This document shows, piece by piece, positions 22,207 to 34,099 of a stretch of DNA of 64,000 nt (position 1 is the first letter of the stretch; each line of letters begins with the position of its first letter). The stretch is from Cenococcum geophilum 1.58 (Eukaryota > Ascomycota > Dothideomycetes > Gloniales > Gloniaceae), in NCBI GenBank assembly GCA_001692895.1, contig KV748263.1:374604-438603 (forward strand), read 5' to 3'. The notes beneath the pieces are model-generated. The model had not been told where the DNA came from and did not search any database. It saw only the letters and a list, made by a program, of their open reading frames with translations. The position numbers were made by a program, and so were the translations under genes.

Positions 22207-23432
22207 CAGTGATCTTTTTGGACTGGAGTGGAGTGGATCTGAGCTCAAATCCACTCCATCCAGCTAGTAAATTGTTTGACTCCAGGAGCTCCATGGAGCT
22301 CCAGTGCATTTATATACTAAATATAGAAAGGCTTGGCGTTAGCGTGGTGTTATAAGAGGAAGGGTAGATGTAGAATAACTCACTAAAAGCTACCGATATT
22401 ATATCTTACCAATAACCTTATTCTCGTAGTCAATCTTAATAGCCGTATATTGCTCATCTAGCTTCTCTTTCTCCTCATCAGTCGCGTCGTCCTCTACCTA
22501 AGCACCTCTACGGCAACAGCAGCAGGGCCTTTACTACTTCCTTAAGCGGCACCCTTTCGCAAGGCTCTCCTACCAACTCATCTACTTCCTTATTGTCAAA
22601 TATACCTTTTAGCGGTGGCCTATATAAATGCCAAAGAACCTCATCTGCCTTAATTATACTTATTTATAATCAGGAACGTCGGTCATTAAGAAGGATCTTG
22701 CAGCCGCTAAAGGGTCGCTCGCATTTATCGCTTATAGGAGGTATAGTTAATATATCAAGCGCAAATCGAGCAAGGTCTGGCTGGCTTTTATAGCGATCCT
22801 ATCAGTATTATAAGACATTAGCGTGTTAATTCTTGGCAAGAAGTACGCGTAGTAGTAAGATATTCCTTAAAGCGATTAATTGGCGATAGGTCGTTACATT
22901 CTTAATAAGTCGTCTTAAGGCGTTTATAAGCTCGGGCGGAGGTATATATCTTCTCTCTTATAGCTTACAGCTGCGGAGCTACTGGTGTAGACTTAAACTT
23001 ATTAATTATTTTTAACTTATCTACTTTTAGGTTAAAGCCCTTAGGCGTAAGGATTACATTATTAGATACAAAAGGCAATTAGGTTAACAAATATTAATTT
23101 ATAGTAGCAGCAAGAAAAAAGATGAGGATAAATTAATTAAAGTGACGACGACGACGACAATAATAGGGGCAAGAGGAACGCCACTTGTCTACACTAGAGT
23201 TTTCAGATTATATGGTTCGTACACCCAATTCTGAAATTAAAGCTCATCCTCAGTCGCTGATTGGCTTACCCTTACATTAACCTACCCAAATTGGGTTAGA
23301 GAATTGGAGCTCCAAGAGCTCCACGGCTTCAAATCCACTCCATCCAACCAATCAAATCGACAGGATCCAGTCCAGTCAAACTACGGCTCCACCATGGAGA
23401 TCCAAGATTAACCCAGTCCAAAAAGATCACTG
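22207..23432. mobile_element. Non-autonomous or decayed hAT transposon, 1226 bp
   Basis: Perfect terminal inverted repeats CAGTGATCTTTTTGGACTGG (left, 22207) and the complement ending at 23432. A perfect 8-bp target duplication CTTATCTA lies at 22199-22206 and 23433-23440; 8-bp duplications are the hAT hallmark. Subterminal sequence is rich in CCACTCCA/TGGAGT motifs in both orientations. The interior shows only short broken frames (a minus-strand acidic stretch near 22450-22510), so no transposase is present. It shares its end sequence with the 173-bp MITE at 56442. Confidence 0.85.
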
Positions 23433-23440
23433 CTTATCTA

Positions 23441-24078
23441 TAACTCTCTAGCGTTAGTCTATCTATTATTATATTATAGTAGTTAGTTTTTAGTATTCTT
23501 TTATACTCTGTTCTGGTTCCTTTTTCTTTCTTATTCTTATTCTTATCCTTATTAACCTCTTATATATCTTCTTTACTTTTATATATAGGCCTAGGCTTAG
23601 TATAGCGTTATTTCTTTCTTTTTTTTTACCTACTTTATTAGTACTTTATTTCTACTCTAGGGTTACTAAGGAGTCCTTTCTTAAAGGGCCCTAAGGCCTT
23701 TCTATAGCCGGCTTGGGCATGTTTTAGTATACTTTATAATATTATAGCTATATTCCTTTAGAGCTCTTTATATTACGGTAGCCTAGATATATAACTATAG
23801 GGGAGTATCTTTTTTTCTTAAGTAATACTATATCCGTTCGCTTATATCTATCTATTATTCTTTAAAGGTAGGTTATTTAGACCTTTTAGAGTAGCTTAAG
23901 GAGCGATTTAGGGGGCCCCTTTTTAGTTTCTCTAATGGCCTAAATACTAAAGCCGTATATTATAGTTAGCCGGATAACTATTATATATAGTAGTTATAAC
24001 CTCTAAAAGTATAGACTCTATATAAAGTTAACGATTCTAGATATTACGCTAAGCTATATTTAGCCCCTATAAGCCGCC
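23441..24078 (-). pseudogene. Tad1-like LINE relic, downstream part of ORF2
   Basis: Minus-strand translation with many stops resembles the region after the reverse transcriptase of Tad1-clade LINEs ('GLNIA*RNI*NR', 'YIESILLEVITTIYNSY'). It is cut at 24078 by the LTR element; the reverse-transcriptase part of the same relic resumes at 40499. Heavily AT-biased by C-to-T change. Confidence 0.45.
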
Positions 24079-24290
24079 TGTAACGGCGCTATTGCATATT
24101 ACCTGCTAAATTCTGCTATATTCTGCCAACCTACAATTGGCTCGCCTAAAGCTAGCGCCTTGGCGGCTTACCCTATATATTTGTTATATCGGTCCTAGCG
24201 ACCCCTTTTTTCCTTCTCCTTAGCTTAGTATCTTCGTAATATAGTATTTATTTAAGCTTCGGTTTAGAGGCATTTGTTTAAGCCGTAATA
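24079..24290 (+). repeat. 5' LTR of the outer chromovirus
   Basis: 212 bp, co-linear with the 3' LTR at 40287-40498. All 16 differences are transitions, and in every case this copy carries the T or A. Confidence 0.93.
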
Positions 24291-24499
24291 TTATACTAAG
24301 CTTACCCTACCTTGCCTGGGAAGGCCTTAATAATATCCTACCCTAAAGAAACTTTATCTGCAACGACGCATTAACGCGCTATACTTAGATACTAAAACAA
24401 CTCTATATTACCTGGGAAGGCCTTAATAATATCCCACCTTACGAGCCAGATAGGACTGGACCTATACCCCTAGAATTAAAACTAAAGCGTATAATACTA

Positions 24500-25690
24500 A
24501 CGAACTTTAGGAAGCTAATAATGGCACCTAAAGCAAGCTTATTTAAGAGAGCTGCCTCTACCTAAGAGGAACCTAAGATCTAATTAGGATTAGAAATTGA
24601 AGATAATGATAATATCGTAGACGTACGCGAGCAGATTCGCGCCCTTGTAGCTAGCCAGGAAGCCGATTGTCTTAAAGCGAGAAATATATAAGAAACCCTA
24701 TAAGAGATCCTAGAAAGCCTTGCGGCCCTATAAAATAGCCCAGCTTTCCCTTCTTAAAGCCTTAGCCGACCTGTTTACTCTACTAAATGCGATATACTAG
24801 GGAGTACGGATATAATAATAAAGTAATTAAAGTCCGTTAAGCTCTCTAACCCCCTACCACTATCTAATAAAATAGACCCTACCTTTAAGAATTAGAGGAT
24901 TTAAGTATAAGGAAAGCTTTGTATTAACTACAACTACTTCCTTTTTAAAGAAGCTAAAATACTCTATATCTTTAGTTAAACCACTAGGGACGCCTAATAG
25001 CACCTTTAAGCCAAGTTTAAGGACGACTCCCCTATCTAATTTATATTTATTAATAAGATAATACAGCACCTAGCGGCTATTTATGTTAACCTAAATAAAG
25101 TACGGGATGCCTATTATAACTATAATTGCCTAATAATAAAACCGAACTAACCCTTTGCTAAATTTTAGACTTAATTCCTATACCTTATAGGAGAAGGCTA
25201 GGTTCCCCTTAAGAACTACTAATTAGACCTATATAATAAGCTAATAATCTAGCTATAAGAAAAGATTGCTATAACCTTAAATAACCTACTAACCTATAAA
25301 AGACTTATAGCTTATTACCTATTATTAGACTTAAAACTAAAGTGGATTAACGCCTACCCTAATTAGTAAAAGCGACTCTATAATAATCGGAACTCGCTAG
25401 CTATACCTATAAGAGCTAGAGCAGGAAGATAGGTTATAACTGCTTCTATACTAAAGACGATTATAACTACATACTAGTAAGCTTTGCCCAACTAGTTATA
25501 TACTACACTATTAACTAGTATTTACCGCAATACTCTAATTAACCCTGCCTTAGCTACGTGCTATAACTGCGATAAGTAGGGTTACTTTGCCTCGTCCTGC
25601 CCGGAGCTAAAGGATATAGGCGATATTAAGGAGATAGAGGAAAGAGAAATGTCTAATAAGTTAGGAAAAAAAGAACCCTAGGGAAAGACT
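24500..25690 (+). pseudogene. gag relic with zinc knuckle
   Basis: A broken plus-strand frame ends in CYNCDK*GYFASSC at 25559-25600. This is a CCHC knuckle (C-x2-C-x4-H-x4-C) in which His has become Tyr and a Gln codon has become TAG, both explained by C-to-T change. Confidence 0.75.
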
Positions 25691-25759
25691 TCCCCCTAGG
25701 GTACCCTATTAATCTTAAAGAGATTAATCTTAGTTAGTTAATAGGTGGAAAGTATTTTA

Positions 25760-27241
25760 TAGTTTTATATATAGTATCTTAAAATGGATATAGAGTTAAT
25801 ATAACCGCCCTTATTAACACTAGAGTAAATAGCTTCGCCTTTATAAATACTGCCTATATAAATAATGTTGCTAAGTTTCTAAATATAGAAGCTATCTAAC
25901 TAGAGAAGCCTATTTAGGTAAAAGGCTATAACGGCTAAGCCGGTTAGCCCGTTACCTATATCTTAAAGTTATATATCGCTCTTAACAGACAACGCTAATA
26001 TAGAATTTTCTTTTGCATCCTAGACCTGGGGTCTTATAATATAATTCTTAGACAAAAATAGATATCCTATTTTAATATTTAGTTAAATATATAATAAAGA
26101 TAGTTTGTTTAGCTAGAGGATAGACTAAGGTTGCCCTCTTTTATTAGGGAGATCCGAACTAACCGCGAGATACTAGCCATAAGGGCTAACCCTACCTACT
26201 AGTAGGATATCCGGGCCTATAACCTAGCCTTTACCTAAGAAGACGCCCGCCGCAAAGCTAGAAAGAACTCTATACTAATAAAGATACTCTCCTAAAGCGC
26301 TATATTTAAAGAGGACTCTATATATAGAAGTGGGATAAATAGTAATATAGATAATGTCCAAATTATATGGATTTAATTAGTATAAAAAAGAACGTATAAA
26401 TAGGATATAAGGGATAACCTCTAAAAGATATAATAGGAGCTAAAAGGAGTAATAATAACGCTAGTACCTTAGAAGTCCCTAAAGTTACATACGCCCCTAT
26501 TATTAGGTAACCCCCCTACTATAAATATCGCTGTAATTAGTACTATAGCGTTCCACTTTAATATATACCAGAAGGATAATAAGGTCTTTATAATAAGCCT
26601 ATATAAGATTAACCGAATTATTAATAATAGAGAGGAAAGGCCAGTTAAGGAAACTAATAAGGAACTAGTTAAACGCCTCCTTCCTACTATTTATATAAAC
26701 TATAAGGATATATTCTTAAAGGCGGCCCTAAATAAATTACCCCCCTACTAGATATATAATTATAAGATTTAATTAAAAGCTAATAACTCGCTAGGCTATA
26801 GCCCCCTCTACTATTAATTAATAGATAAGCTAAAAGTAATAAAGTAGTACTTAATTAATAACCTAGATAAAGGGTTTATCGAGCTAAGTTAAGCCTCTTT
26901 TACTTTCCCTATTCTATTTATAAAAAAGCCTAATAAAGGCCTTTATTTTTATATTAACTATTAAAAGCTAAACGCTATTACTTAAAAGGACCAGTATTCT
27001 ATTCCTTTAATTAATAAGACCCTTATACGTTTAAGCTAGGCAAAAATCTTTACCAAACTTAATATCCGCTAAGCTTTCTACCGAATTAGAATAGACCCTA
27101 TATCTAAAAATTTAACAACATTCTATACCTATTATAGTTCCTATAAATATAGAGTTCTTCCTTTTAAATTAATAAACGGACCGGCTACGTACTAAAGGTA
27201 TATAAATAACGTTCTTTTTAATTACCTTAACGAATTCTATA
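25760..27241 (+). pseudogene. pol relic: protease and first part of reverse transcriptase
   Basis: Near 25813 INTRVNSFAFIN corresponds to the retropepsin pattern IDTGA..., with D-to-N and G-to-R by G-to-A change. From 26779 the reverse transcriptase is readable through stops: 'GFIEPSQASFTFPILFIKKP', 'LNIR*AFYRIRIDP' and 'FYTYYSSYKYRVLPFKL', up to NVLFNYLNEFY at the insertion point. Confidence 0.85.
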
Positions 27242-27570
27242 CGCATTGGCAAAATATAGTACCCTACCAATGGCCTCAATGGTTAGTGGTTGACGCAATT
27301 GGCGCGCAGTTAAGGGCATTTGGCAACTTGACCGACTAGCCTATATCGTGTTTTTTTGATACGCAGCCTACGCGTAGTCTGCGCGCAACCTACGCGTAAC
27401 CTACGCGAAACCTGCTAGTAATCTGCGCATTTGGTAACCATAATTATATTTACCTCTTTTATATTAATAGCATATTTTAAATAAATAAAAGCTACTTTAA
27501 GGCTATTTATAAGGCTAGCAAAATAAATATTATTTTAGATAATTTAATATAATATAGCAATGGTTCTCTT

Positions 27571-27990
27571 CTACCTATCTACCTATTAACTTACCTACCT
27601 ACCTATCTACCTACCTACCTACATCGCCTACCTGTTTANATTGCCTACCTATCTATATCGCCTACCTATCTGCATTGCCTACCTGTCTATATCGCCTACC
27701 TATCTATATCGCCTACCTATCTACATCGCCTACCTATTTATATTACCTACCTATCTATATTGCCTACCTATCTGCATTGCCTACCTATCTATATTACCTA
27801 CCTGTCTATATCGCCTACCTATTTATATCTGCCTACCTATCTATATCTGCCTACCCGTTAGTATTTACTTACCTATATGTATCTACTTGCCTATTTATAT
27901 CTAATTACTAGTTTATATCTGCCTACCTATTAGTATCTACCTACCCATTAGCATCTCCCTGTTTATGCCTACCTATCTATACTACCTTAA
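27571..27990 (+). repeat. Tandem array A, 17-bp unit
   Basis: Unit CTACCTATCTATATCGC with frequent C/T and A/G variants, about 20 or more copies, becoming irregular after about 27830. It contains one N near 27640. The 17-bp period makes an open reading frame by chance; it is not a gene. Confidence 0.9.
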
Positions 27991-28035
27991 TTCAATTAAT
28001 CGATTGAATTGTTTATAGTATTCGCTGGCTAGTTG

Positions 28036-28385
28036 TTATTGTCTAGCTCTGGCGACGGTTGTCTAGTTCTGGTAACAGTCGTCTAGTTCTGGTAACGGTT
28101 GTTTAGTTTTAGCGACGATTGTCTAGTTCTAGCGACGGTTGTCTAGCTCTGGCGACGGTCGTCTGGCGATAGTTATGTGGTTCTAGTAATGGTTGTCTAG
28201 TGACGGCAATAGTTATCTGGTTCTGGTAACGGTCGTCTAGTTCTAGCAATAGTCGTCTAGTTCTAGCGACGGTTATCTTGTTTTAGTAACGGTCGTCTAG
28301 TTTTAGTAATGGTGTTCTAGTTCTAGCGATGGCGATAGTTGTCTGGTTCTGGTAACGGTTATCTAGTTCTAGCGACGGTCCTCTG
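28036..28385 (+). repeat. Tandem array B, about 20-bp unit
   Basis: Unit GTCTAGTTCTGGTAACGGTT and variants (GGCGACGGTT, AGCGACGGTT), about 17 copies with some shortened units. Confidence 0.88.
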
Positions 28386-28499
28386 CTAGCTACTGTTCTA
28401 GTACCTCCCTAAGTAGGGAGGATGTAAGGAAGGATGGATAGATAAAAAAAATAAGGTGGCTATATAGGAGAGGCTATTGGGAATATAGCGGGGACCCGA

Positions 28500-28870
28500 T
28501 ATAGAGCTTTGTATAGAGCCTCTGTACGTAAAGCTTCGCGTAGAGCCTTATGTAGAGCTTCGTGTAGAGCCTTATATAGAGCCTCTATACGCAGAGCTTC
28601 GCGCAGAGCCTCTATACGTAGAGCTTTGGGCAGAGCCTCTATACGTAGAGCTTCGTGCAGAGCCTCTGTACATAGAGCTTTATGTAGAGCCTTATATAGA
28701 GCCTTATATAAAGCTTCGTATAGAGCTTCGTGCAGAACTTTATATAGAGCTTTATATAGAGCTTCGTGCAGAGCTTCGTATAGAGCTTTATATAGAGCTT
28801 TATGCAGAGCCTTTATACGTAGAGCTTTATATAAAGCTTTATATAGAGCCTTATATAGAGCCTTTAAGTA
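28500..28870 (+). repeat. Tandem array C, 12-bp unit
   Basis: Unit about GTAGAGCTTCGT, alternating with TAGAGCCTTATA-type variants, about 30 copies. Because 12 is divisible by three, the array stays open for 120 codons (28509-28871) as a tetrapeptide repeat (RASC/RALY). I treat that as a by-product of periodicity. Confidence 0.9.
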
Positions 28871-28944
28871 ATAAAACTNTATAAAAATTTATTTGCGTAA
28901 TTANNATATAACTTTACCTTAATTNNATNTTAANGAATATACAG

Positions 28945-29395
28945 TTAGCTTTTAAAGTTGTTAAGTAGGTTAACTGCGTATTATTTAACTTTTAAATATA
29001 TTAAGTAGGTTAACTGCGTATTAAGTTAGTTAAATTATATGTTAAGTAGGTTAACTGCGTGTTAAGTTGGTTAAATTGCATATTAAGTAGGTTAACTGCG
29101 TGTTAAGTTAGTTAAATTGCATGTTAAGTAGGTTAACTGCGTGTTAAGTTAGTTAAATTGCATATTAAGTAGGTTAACTGCGTGTTAAGTTAGTTAAATT
29201 ATATGTTAAGTAGGTTAACTGCGTGTTAAGTTAGTTAAATTGTATATTAAGTAGGTTAACTGCGTGTTAAGTTAGTTAAATTGCATGTTAAGTAGGTTAA
29301 CTGCGTGTTAAGTTAGTTAAATTGCGTGTTAAGTTGGTTAATTGCGTGTCAAGTTGGTTAATTACGTGTTGAGTTAGTTAAATTGCATGTCAATT
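28945..29395 (+). repeat. Tandem array D, 41-bp unit
   Basis: The unit combines two related halves, TTAAGTAGGTTAACTGCGTG and TTAAGTTAGTTAAATTGCAT, about ten copies. The two halves look like an older 20-21-bp unit that doubled and then amplified as a pair. A few Ns precede it. Confidence 0.9.
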
Positions 29396-29456
29396 ACGCG
29401 AAACGCGAACACCAAAGTCAACTTGAATCTTATCCTGCGAATATTTTCCCGATGCG

Positions 29457-31450
29457 GTATACCTAGACGACATTCTTATATACTTAAACAACAAATATAA
29501 GTATTAAGTTTATATTAAAAAGGTTTTAGAAAGACTACGGAATATAGGCTTATAAGTTAATATTAAGAAATATAAGTTTAGGGTAAAACGTATAAAATAC
29601 CTTAGGTTTATTATAACTATAAAAGGAATTAAGGTTAACCCTAAAAAGGTAGAGGCAATCTATAACTAGAAGCCCCCTTATATAGTAAAGGAAATCTAGT
29701 CCTTCCTTAGTTTTTGTAACTTTTACTACTGGTTTATCTATAACTATAGAATTATGGTAAAACCTCTTATATAACTAACTAGGAAGGATATACCTTTTAT
29801 CTTTAATAATAGCTATATAGAAGCCTTTAAAGAGATAAAGGATTGGCTTATCTCTTTTCTAATTCTTTATTACTATAGCCCGGACCTTAAATTAATGCTA
29901 GAAACGGACGCCTCTAATAGGGTTATAGCGGGAATCTTATTACAGTTATATATAGACAGTAAATAGTACCCTATAGCTTTCTTCTTAAAGATAATAAACC
30001 CGGCTAAGTATAACTATAAAGTATATAATAAAGAAATATTAGCTATTATTTAATTACTCTTTTAATAGCGCGTAAAGCTTAAAGGTATAAACTCCTAAAT
30101 TAAAAAATATATAGATTATAAAGCCCTAGAGTACTTTATAACTATAAAGCAGCTTATTAAATAATAAGCTTAGTAAGCTAAAATACTCTCCTAATTCTTT
30201 TTTATAATTATATATTGTTCTAGTAAGTAAAACTCTAAGGCTAATACCCTAACCTAAAGAGAACAAGATATAGGGCCCTAGGATAAGTTAAAGACCTAAT
30301 ATTAGACGCGCGCCCTCCTCTATCTAAAATAGCTTAACCCGCGAATTCTTAAAGAGCTAGACTTATAGTAAAATAAGCTAGCACTAATAAAGAAGTCTTT
30401 AGATAAGCTAATAGGGCTAATTAACCGCCTCCTAACTGTAAACCGCACGGCTAATACCCTAAGGGCTCTCCGCGAATAAGCTATAAAAAGAGACCCTAAT
30501 TTTAAAATAGAGGAAGGATTGCTCCTATACTAGGAGCGGCTTATAGTCCCTAACGTTAACAATTTATAGACTAAACTAATTTGCGAAGCTTATTACTAAG
30601 TCTTTATAGCACACCCTAGCAAGAATAAGACCCGTAAAATTATTAACTACTACTACTACTAGCTAAGAATGGTTATAGATATTAATTAATATATATAGAA
30701 CTGTAAAGACTGCTAAAGAGCTATAATCCCACGGGATAAGACCCTAGGACTACTTAAGCCACTCCTAATACTAAAGCGCCCTTAGCAGTATATCTCTATA
30801 GACTTTTATAAACTACCTAGGGACCGTAACGGATATAATATAGTTATAGTTATAGTTAACCGCTTTAGTAAACGCCTGTTCTTAATTTCCTATTACAAAA
30901 ACATTAATGCTAAAAAGGCAGCCTAGCTATATATTTATTACGTCTACTAAATCTACGGACTACTAGATACTATTATATCTAATTATAGGCTATAGTTTAT
31001 ATTAGCCTTCTAGAATGAGTTTACCTAGATCCTAGGTATTAAGCTAAAGCTTTCTATAGCTTATTACCCCTAAATAGACGGTTAGATAGAGATTATAAAT
31101 TAGTACCTAAACTAGAGGCTTAGGCCCTTTATTAACTATTTCTAAAACAACTAGTCTAAACTACTACCCTTAATAGACTACGCGCAAGTAACCCTACCCT
31201 ATAACTCTATAGGGTTTACCCTAATTTAGCTAGAAATAGGATATTTACCCCACACAAGCTTTAACTAGAAAAGGCTAGAAAAACCCTAAACTATATAAAA
31301 GAAGCTATCCTATATTAAGGCCTAATAGTACACTAAATAATTAGAGGAGGCCTAGACGGTAGCCCATAAGAATCTAGAAAAAGCTTAAAGGTTAATAAAA
31401 TAGCAGGCGAATAAACACCGTTAAAAGCCCGATTTTGCCTCTAATAAAAT
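29457..31450 (+). pseudogene. pol relic: YLDD, RNase H and integrase
   Basis: It resumes with VYLDDILIYLNNKYKYYIKK, continues to RNase H ('LMLETDASNRVIAGILLQLY', then 'PAKYNYKVYNKEILAI'), and then to integrase. The integrase has the zinc-binding HHCC region (HPSKNKTRK ... NCKDC) near 30610-30710, a core starting 'RDKTLGLLKPLLILKRP', and 'ISIDFYKLPRDRNGY', 'VNRFSKRLFLI', 'LGIKLKLSIAYYP*IDG'. Stops occur throughout. It is cut at 31450 by the nested element. Confidence 0.88.
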
Positions 31451-31876
31451 TATAACGGAACCTTATAGCAGGAACTACAATGGGTTCTGTTAATAGGCTA
31501 GGTGTGTAGGAAATGCAAAGACAGTAGTTAACAACGTAATAATAACTAGTGGAGTAGTTGCCTAATAAATTAACTCTAATTATATTCTAAGAATTACTAT
31601 AAGGAAGGAACTATCTAGGTAGGGACTAAGGGTCCTTAAATACACAACCGTACTCCTAAGAAATCCTTTTTATACGTAATGTACGTCTTATACATAAGGT
31701 ACGTAAGTTCCCTTTGTTCCTTACGTTCCTTACGTAGCACCTTATATAACTTTAGCTACTATTCCTCGTTATATAGTTCTATAGGTTCCATTTTAGACCG
31801 TACTTATATTAACTAACTAGCCTCTTCCGACTCTTCTCTAAGTAGTTATAATATCGTACTTAAAGCGTCCGTAACA
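31451..31876 (-). repeat. 3' LTR of the nested chromovirus
   Basis: 426 bp, co-linear with 39031-39456. Its left edge TATAACGG is the RIP-changed form of an expected TGTAACGG end; its right edge is CCGTAACA. Confidence 0.92.
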
Positions 31877-31903
31877 CCATCTCCCTCCTCTTTATCTTCG
31901 TCC
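31877..31903 (-). other. Polypurine tract of the nested element
   Basis: The minus strand reads AAAGAGGAGGGAGATGG directly before the 3' LTR. This is the expected second-strand primer site and fixes the element's orientation. Confidence 0.7.
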
Positions 31904-32569
31904 TTAAAGATACCTAATATCTCTAAATTGTTTACTAGAGGTGTGATATCTATCTAATTAATTTAGTTAATATTATTACTTATAATGCCTAAAGCTTCTT
32001 CTTCTTTATACGCGCAACGTTATGCTTATACTGTTGCTATAATATTATCGCTTAGTAAAATAATACTATCTCTATGTTCTTATTGCTTAAAAGAGGGGTT
32101 AGTATATATCGCGCTAGCGAGTCCTTTGTCTCGGCAACCTTCTTCTTATTTAGAGTGTATTAGAGTAAACGTTTAATTATCTTACGATATTCGCTCTACT
32201 TCTAACACTAAGTATACGCGTCCTATAACTCTTAATAGTCTTTAAGTTTCCTAAGTAATTTATTATAGGGTTTTGTGTTTAATCTACTGCTATAAAGCTT
32301 AATAGTGACTTAGCGTAGGCCCTTACTAAGTTTAAGTATTCTTAGGATATAGAACAAAAGGCCCTAGATACTCGCATTACGGCGTCTACCCGTCTACTTT
32401 GTCTTAAGAAGGTACGTAAGAAGGTCCGTTTTAAGGAGTAGAAGCTTATAGAATAAGGTCTTTAGGAACTAGGTAATAAGAGAACTAACTCTCCTCCTAT
32501 AGTGCGGGAAATAACTCTAAGTAATTTGGCAGTCGCTCTTCCTGGGTCCCCCTTAGGTAACTTATTCTT

Positions 32570-32720
32570 TAACAATTTCTCTTTATTAATATTACCTAAC
32601 CTATTTTCTTCCGATACTCTTATACCTTTCCTATAGCGTTCTTTAAATTCTCTAGTGGCTCCTAGGTAGTCTTAATATAGCCTATCCACTTAACCTTATA
32701 CTATATTTTATTATTAATGT
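32570..32720 (-). pseudogene. Chromodomain relic of the nested chromovirus
   Basis: The minus strand reads YKVKWIGYIKTTWEPLENLK, a clear chromodomain core (V-K-W-x-G-Y ... W-E-P-x-x-N-L), with stops nearby. Confidence 0.8.
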
Positions 32721-34099
32721 CCTTATAACTAACAATCCTTAAAACTTGCTATTTATCTTCTTTCTGTCCTCTATACGTGTCTACCTTATAGACTAATAGC
32801 TTAACATTCCCATATACTAGCTCTAGCATTGCGATATACTATATAGGGTAGATCTTTATTTTAGCTAGTAGGTTTAACTTAAATATAACCGGTAAAATCC
32901 TTTATATAATTTTGAAAGGTCCTAGTCTAACATAGTCTAACTTCTTACTTAGTTATTAACTTTTAAAATTTTTGTGTAGTAGCTATACTTTATCTCCCTC
33001 CTTAAGATCTGGTCCCTCAGATCTCTTAGCATCGTAGTACTTTTTTATTCTTTACTATACCACCTTAGCTATTTCCGTAAGGTTTATATAAAGATTTATT
33101 AAATCCTTTATTCTTTACTTAGCGTAGTAATAATAATGTTTTTAGTTCGTATCTATAATTCGCCTTAAATAGTAACGTACCTATTCCTTCTTATAGTGTT
33201 GCATTGTATATAAACTATATAACTAGTAATAGCGATACCTAATTGTTTTATACGTGATTAATATAATACCTTAAATACTGCTCTAGTGTTTAGTTTAATC
33301 TTTTTGTTTAACCGTCTATCTGCGGATAATATACGGTAGAAGTTGCTACTTAAACTCCTTATTCCGCTAAAAATACTTCCCAAAATACTGCTATAAATCT
33401 TAAATCTCTGTCTAATATAATTTTACTTAGTGCTCCATATCTTGCGAACACTTCTTTAATATAGATTTTAGCGACATCTTTTGCTGAGATTTCTTCTATA
33501 TAGGCTATAAAGTATCCCTACTTTATAAGCTTGTCTACTATTACTAAGATTGCGTTATAATCTTGTCTGGTAATAGGATCTTTTAATTTTAGTAACTTAA
33601 TAATAAAGTCCTATAATATAACCTCCTATAGTCTCTCTAGTATTTTAATAGGTTATAGCTCTCTATACGGCTTATACCTTATTAGTTTATTCCTTTAGTA
33701 ATTTAGATACTCCTTAGTAACCTTCCTAGCTATTCTCTAGATTCTGTTAATAATATACTCCTCCTAGAGTCTTAATACTAAGCCTATAGCTCTATTGTGT
33801 CCTTAAGTTAGTCCCTTATAGAAGTCCTCCATAAACTATTCTACTATGCTTTTTAGGATGTACTTTACCTCTTAATTTTCGTATATGTCCGACTGTGGAT
33901 CTTCTAGCTATACTTCTAAAATCCTTTATACCTAAAAGCTTTCTAGTATTTCGTAGATCTTTTCTAACTTATTCTCTTAAGTTACTGCGATTTTTAGATA
34001 ATTGTACCTAATTAATCCGTTTGTATCTTTTTGTAGTAAAGCCCCTAATAGCTTATTATTATTTTATAGTTTAGCCTTTTAACTTAAAGCATCTGCTTA

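Larger units (their letters stand above)
27242..29456. mobile_element. Insertion made of four tandem arrays, inside the reverse transcriptase
   Basis: A 2.2-kb block separates NEFY from VYLDDILIY of the same reverse transcriptase. Its edges are imperfect inverted repeats: CGCATTGGCAAAATAT at 27242-27257 and ATATTTTCCCGATGCG at 29441-29456 (14 of 16 positions complementary). The edges are less AT-biased than the host element. Between them lie four unrelated arrays (17-, about 20-, 12- and 41-bp units). No transposase or other gene is visible. A clear target duplication was not found; flanking TA is possible. Class unknown. Confidence 0.7.

Noticed and set aside
27641..27911. Tyr/Leu/Pro-rich open frames in array A
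   Set aside because: Produced by the 17-bp period in several frames at once; no start context and no homology.
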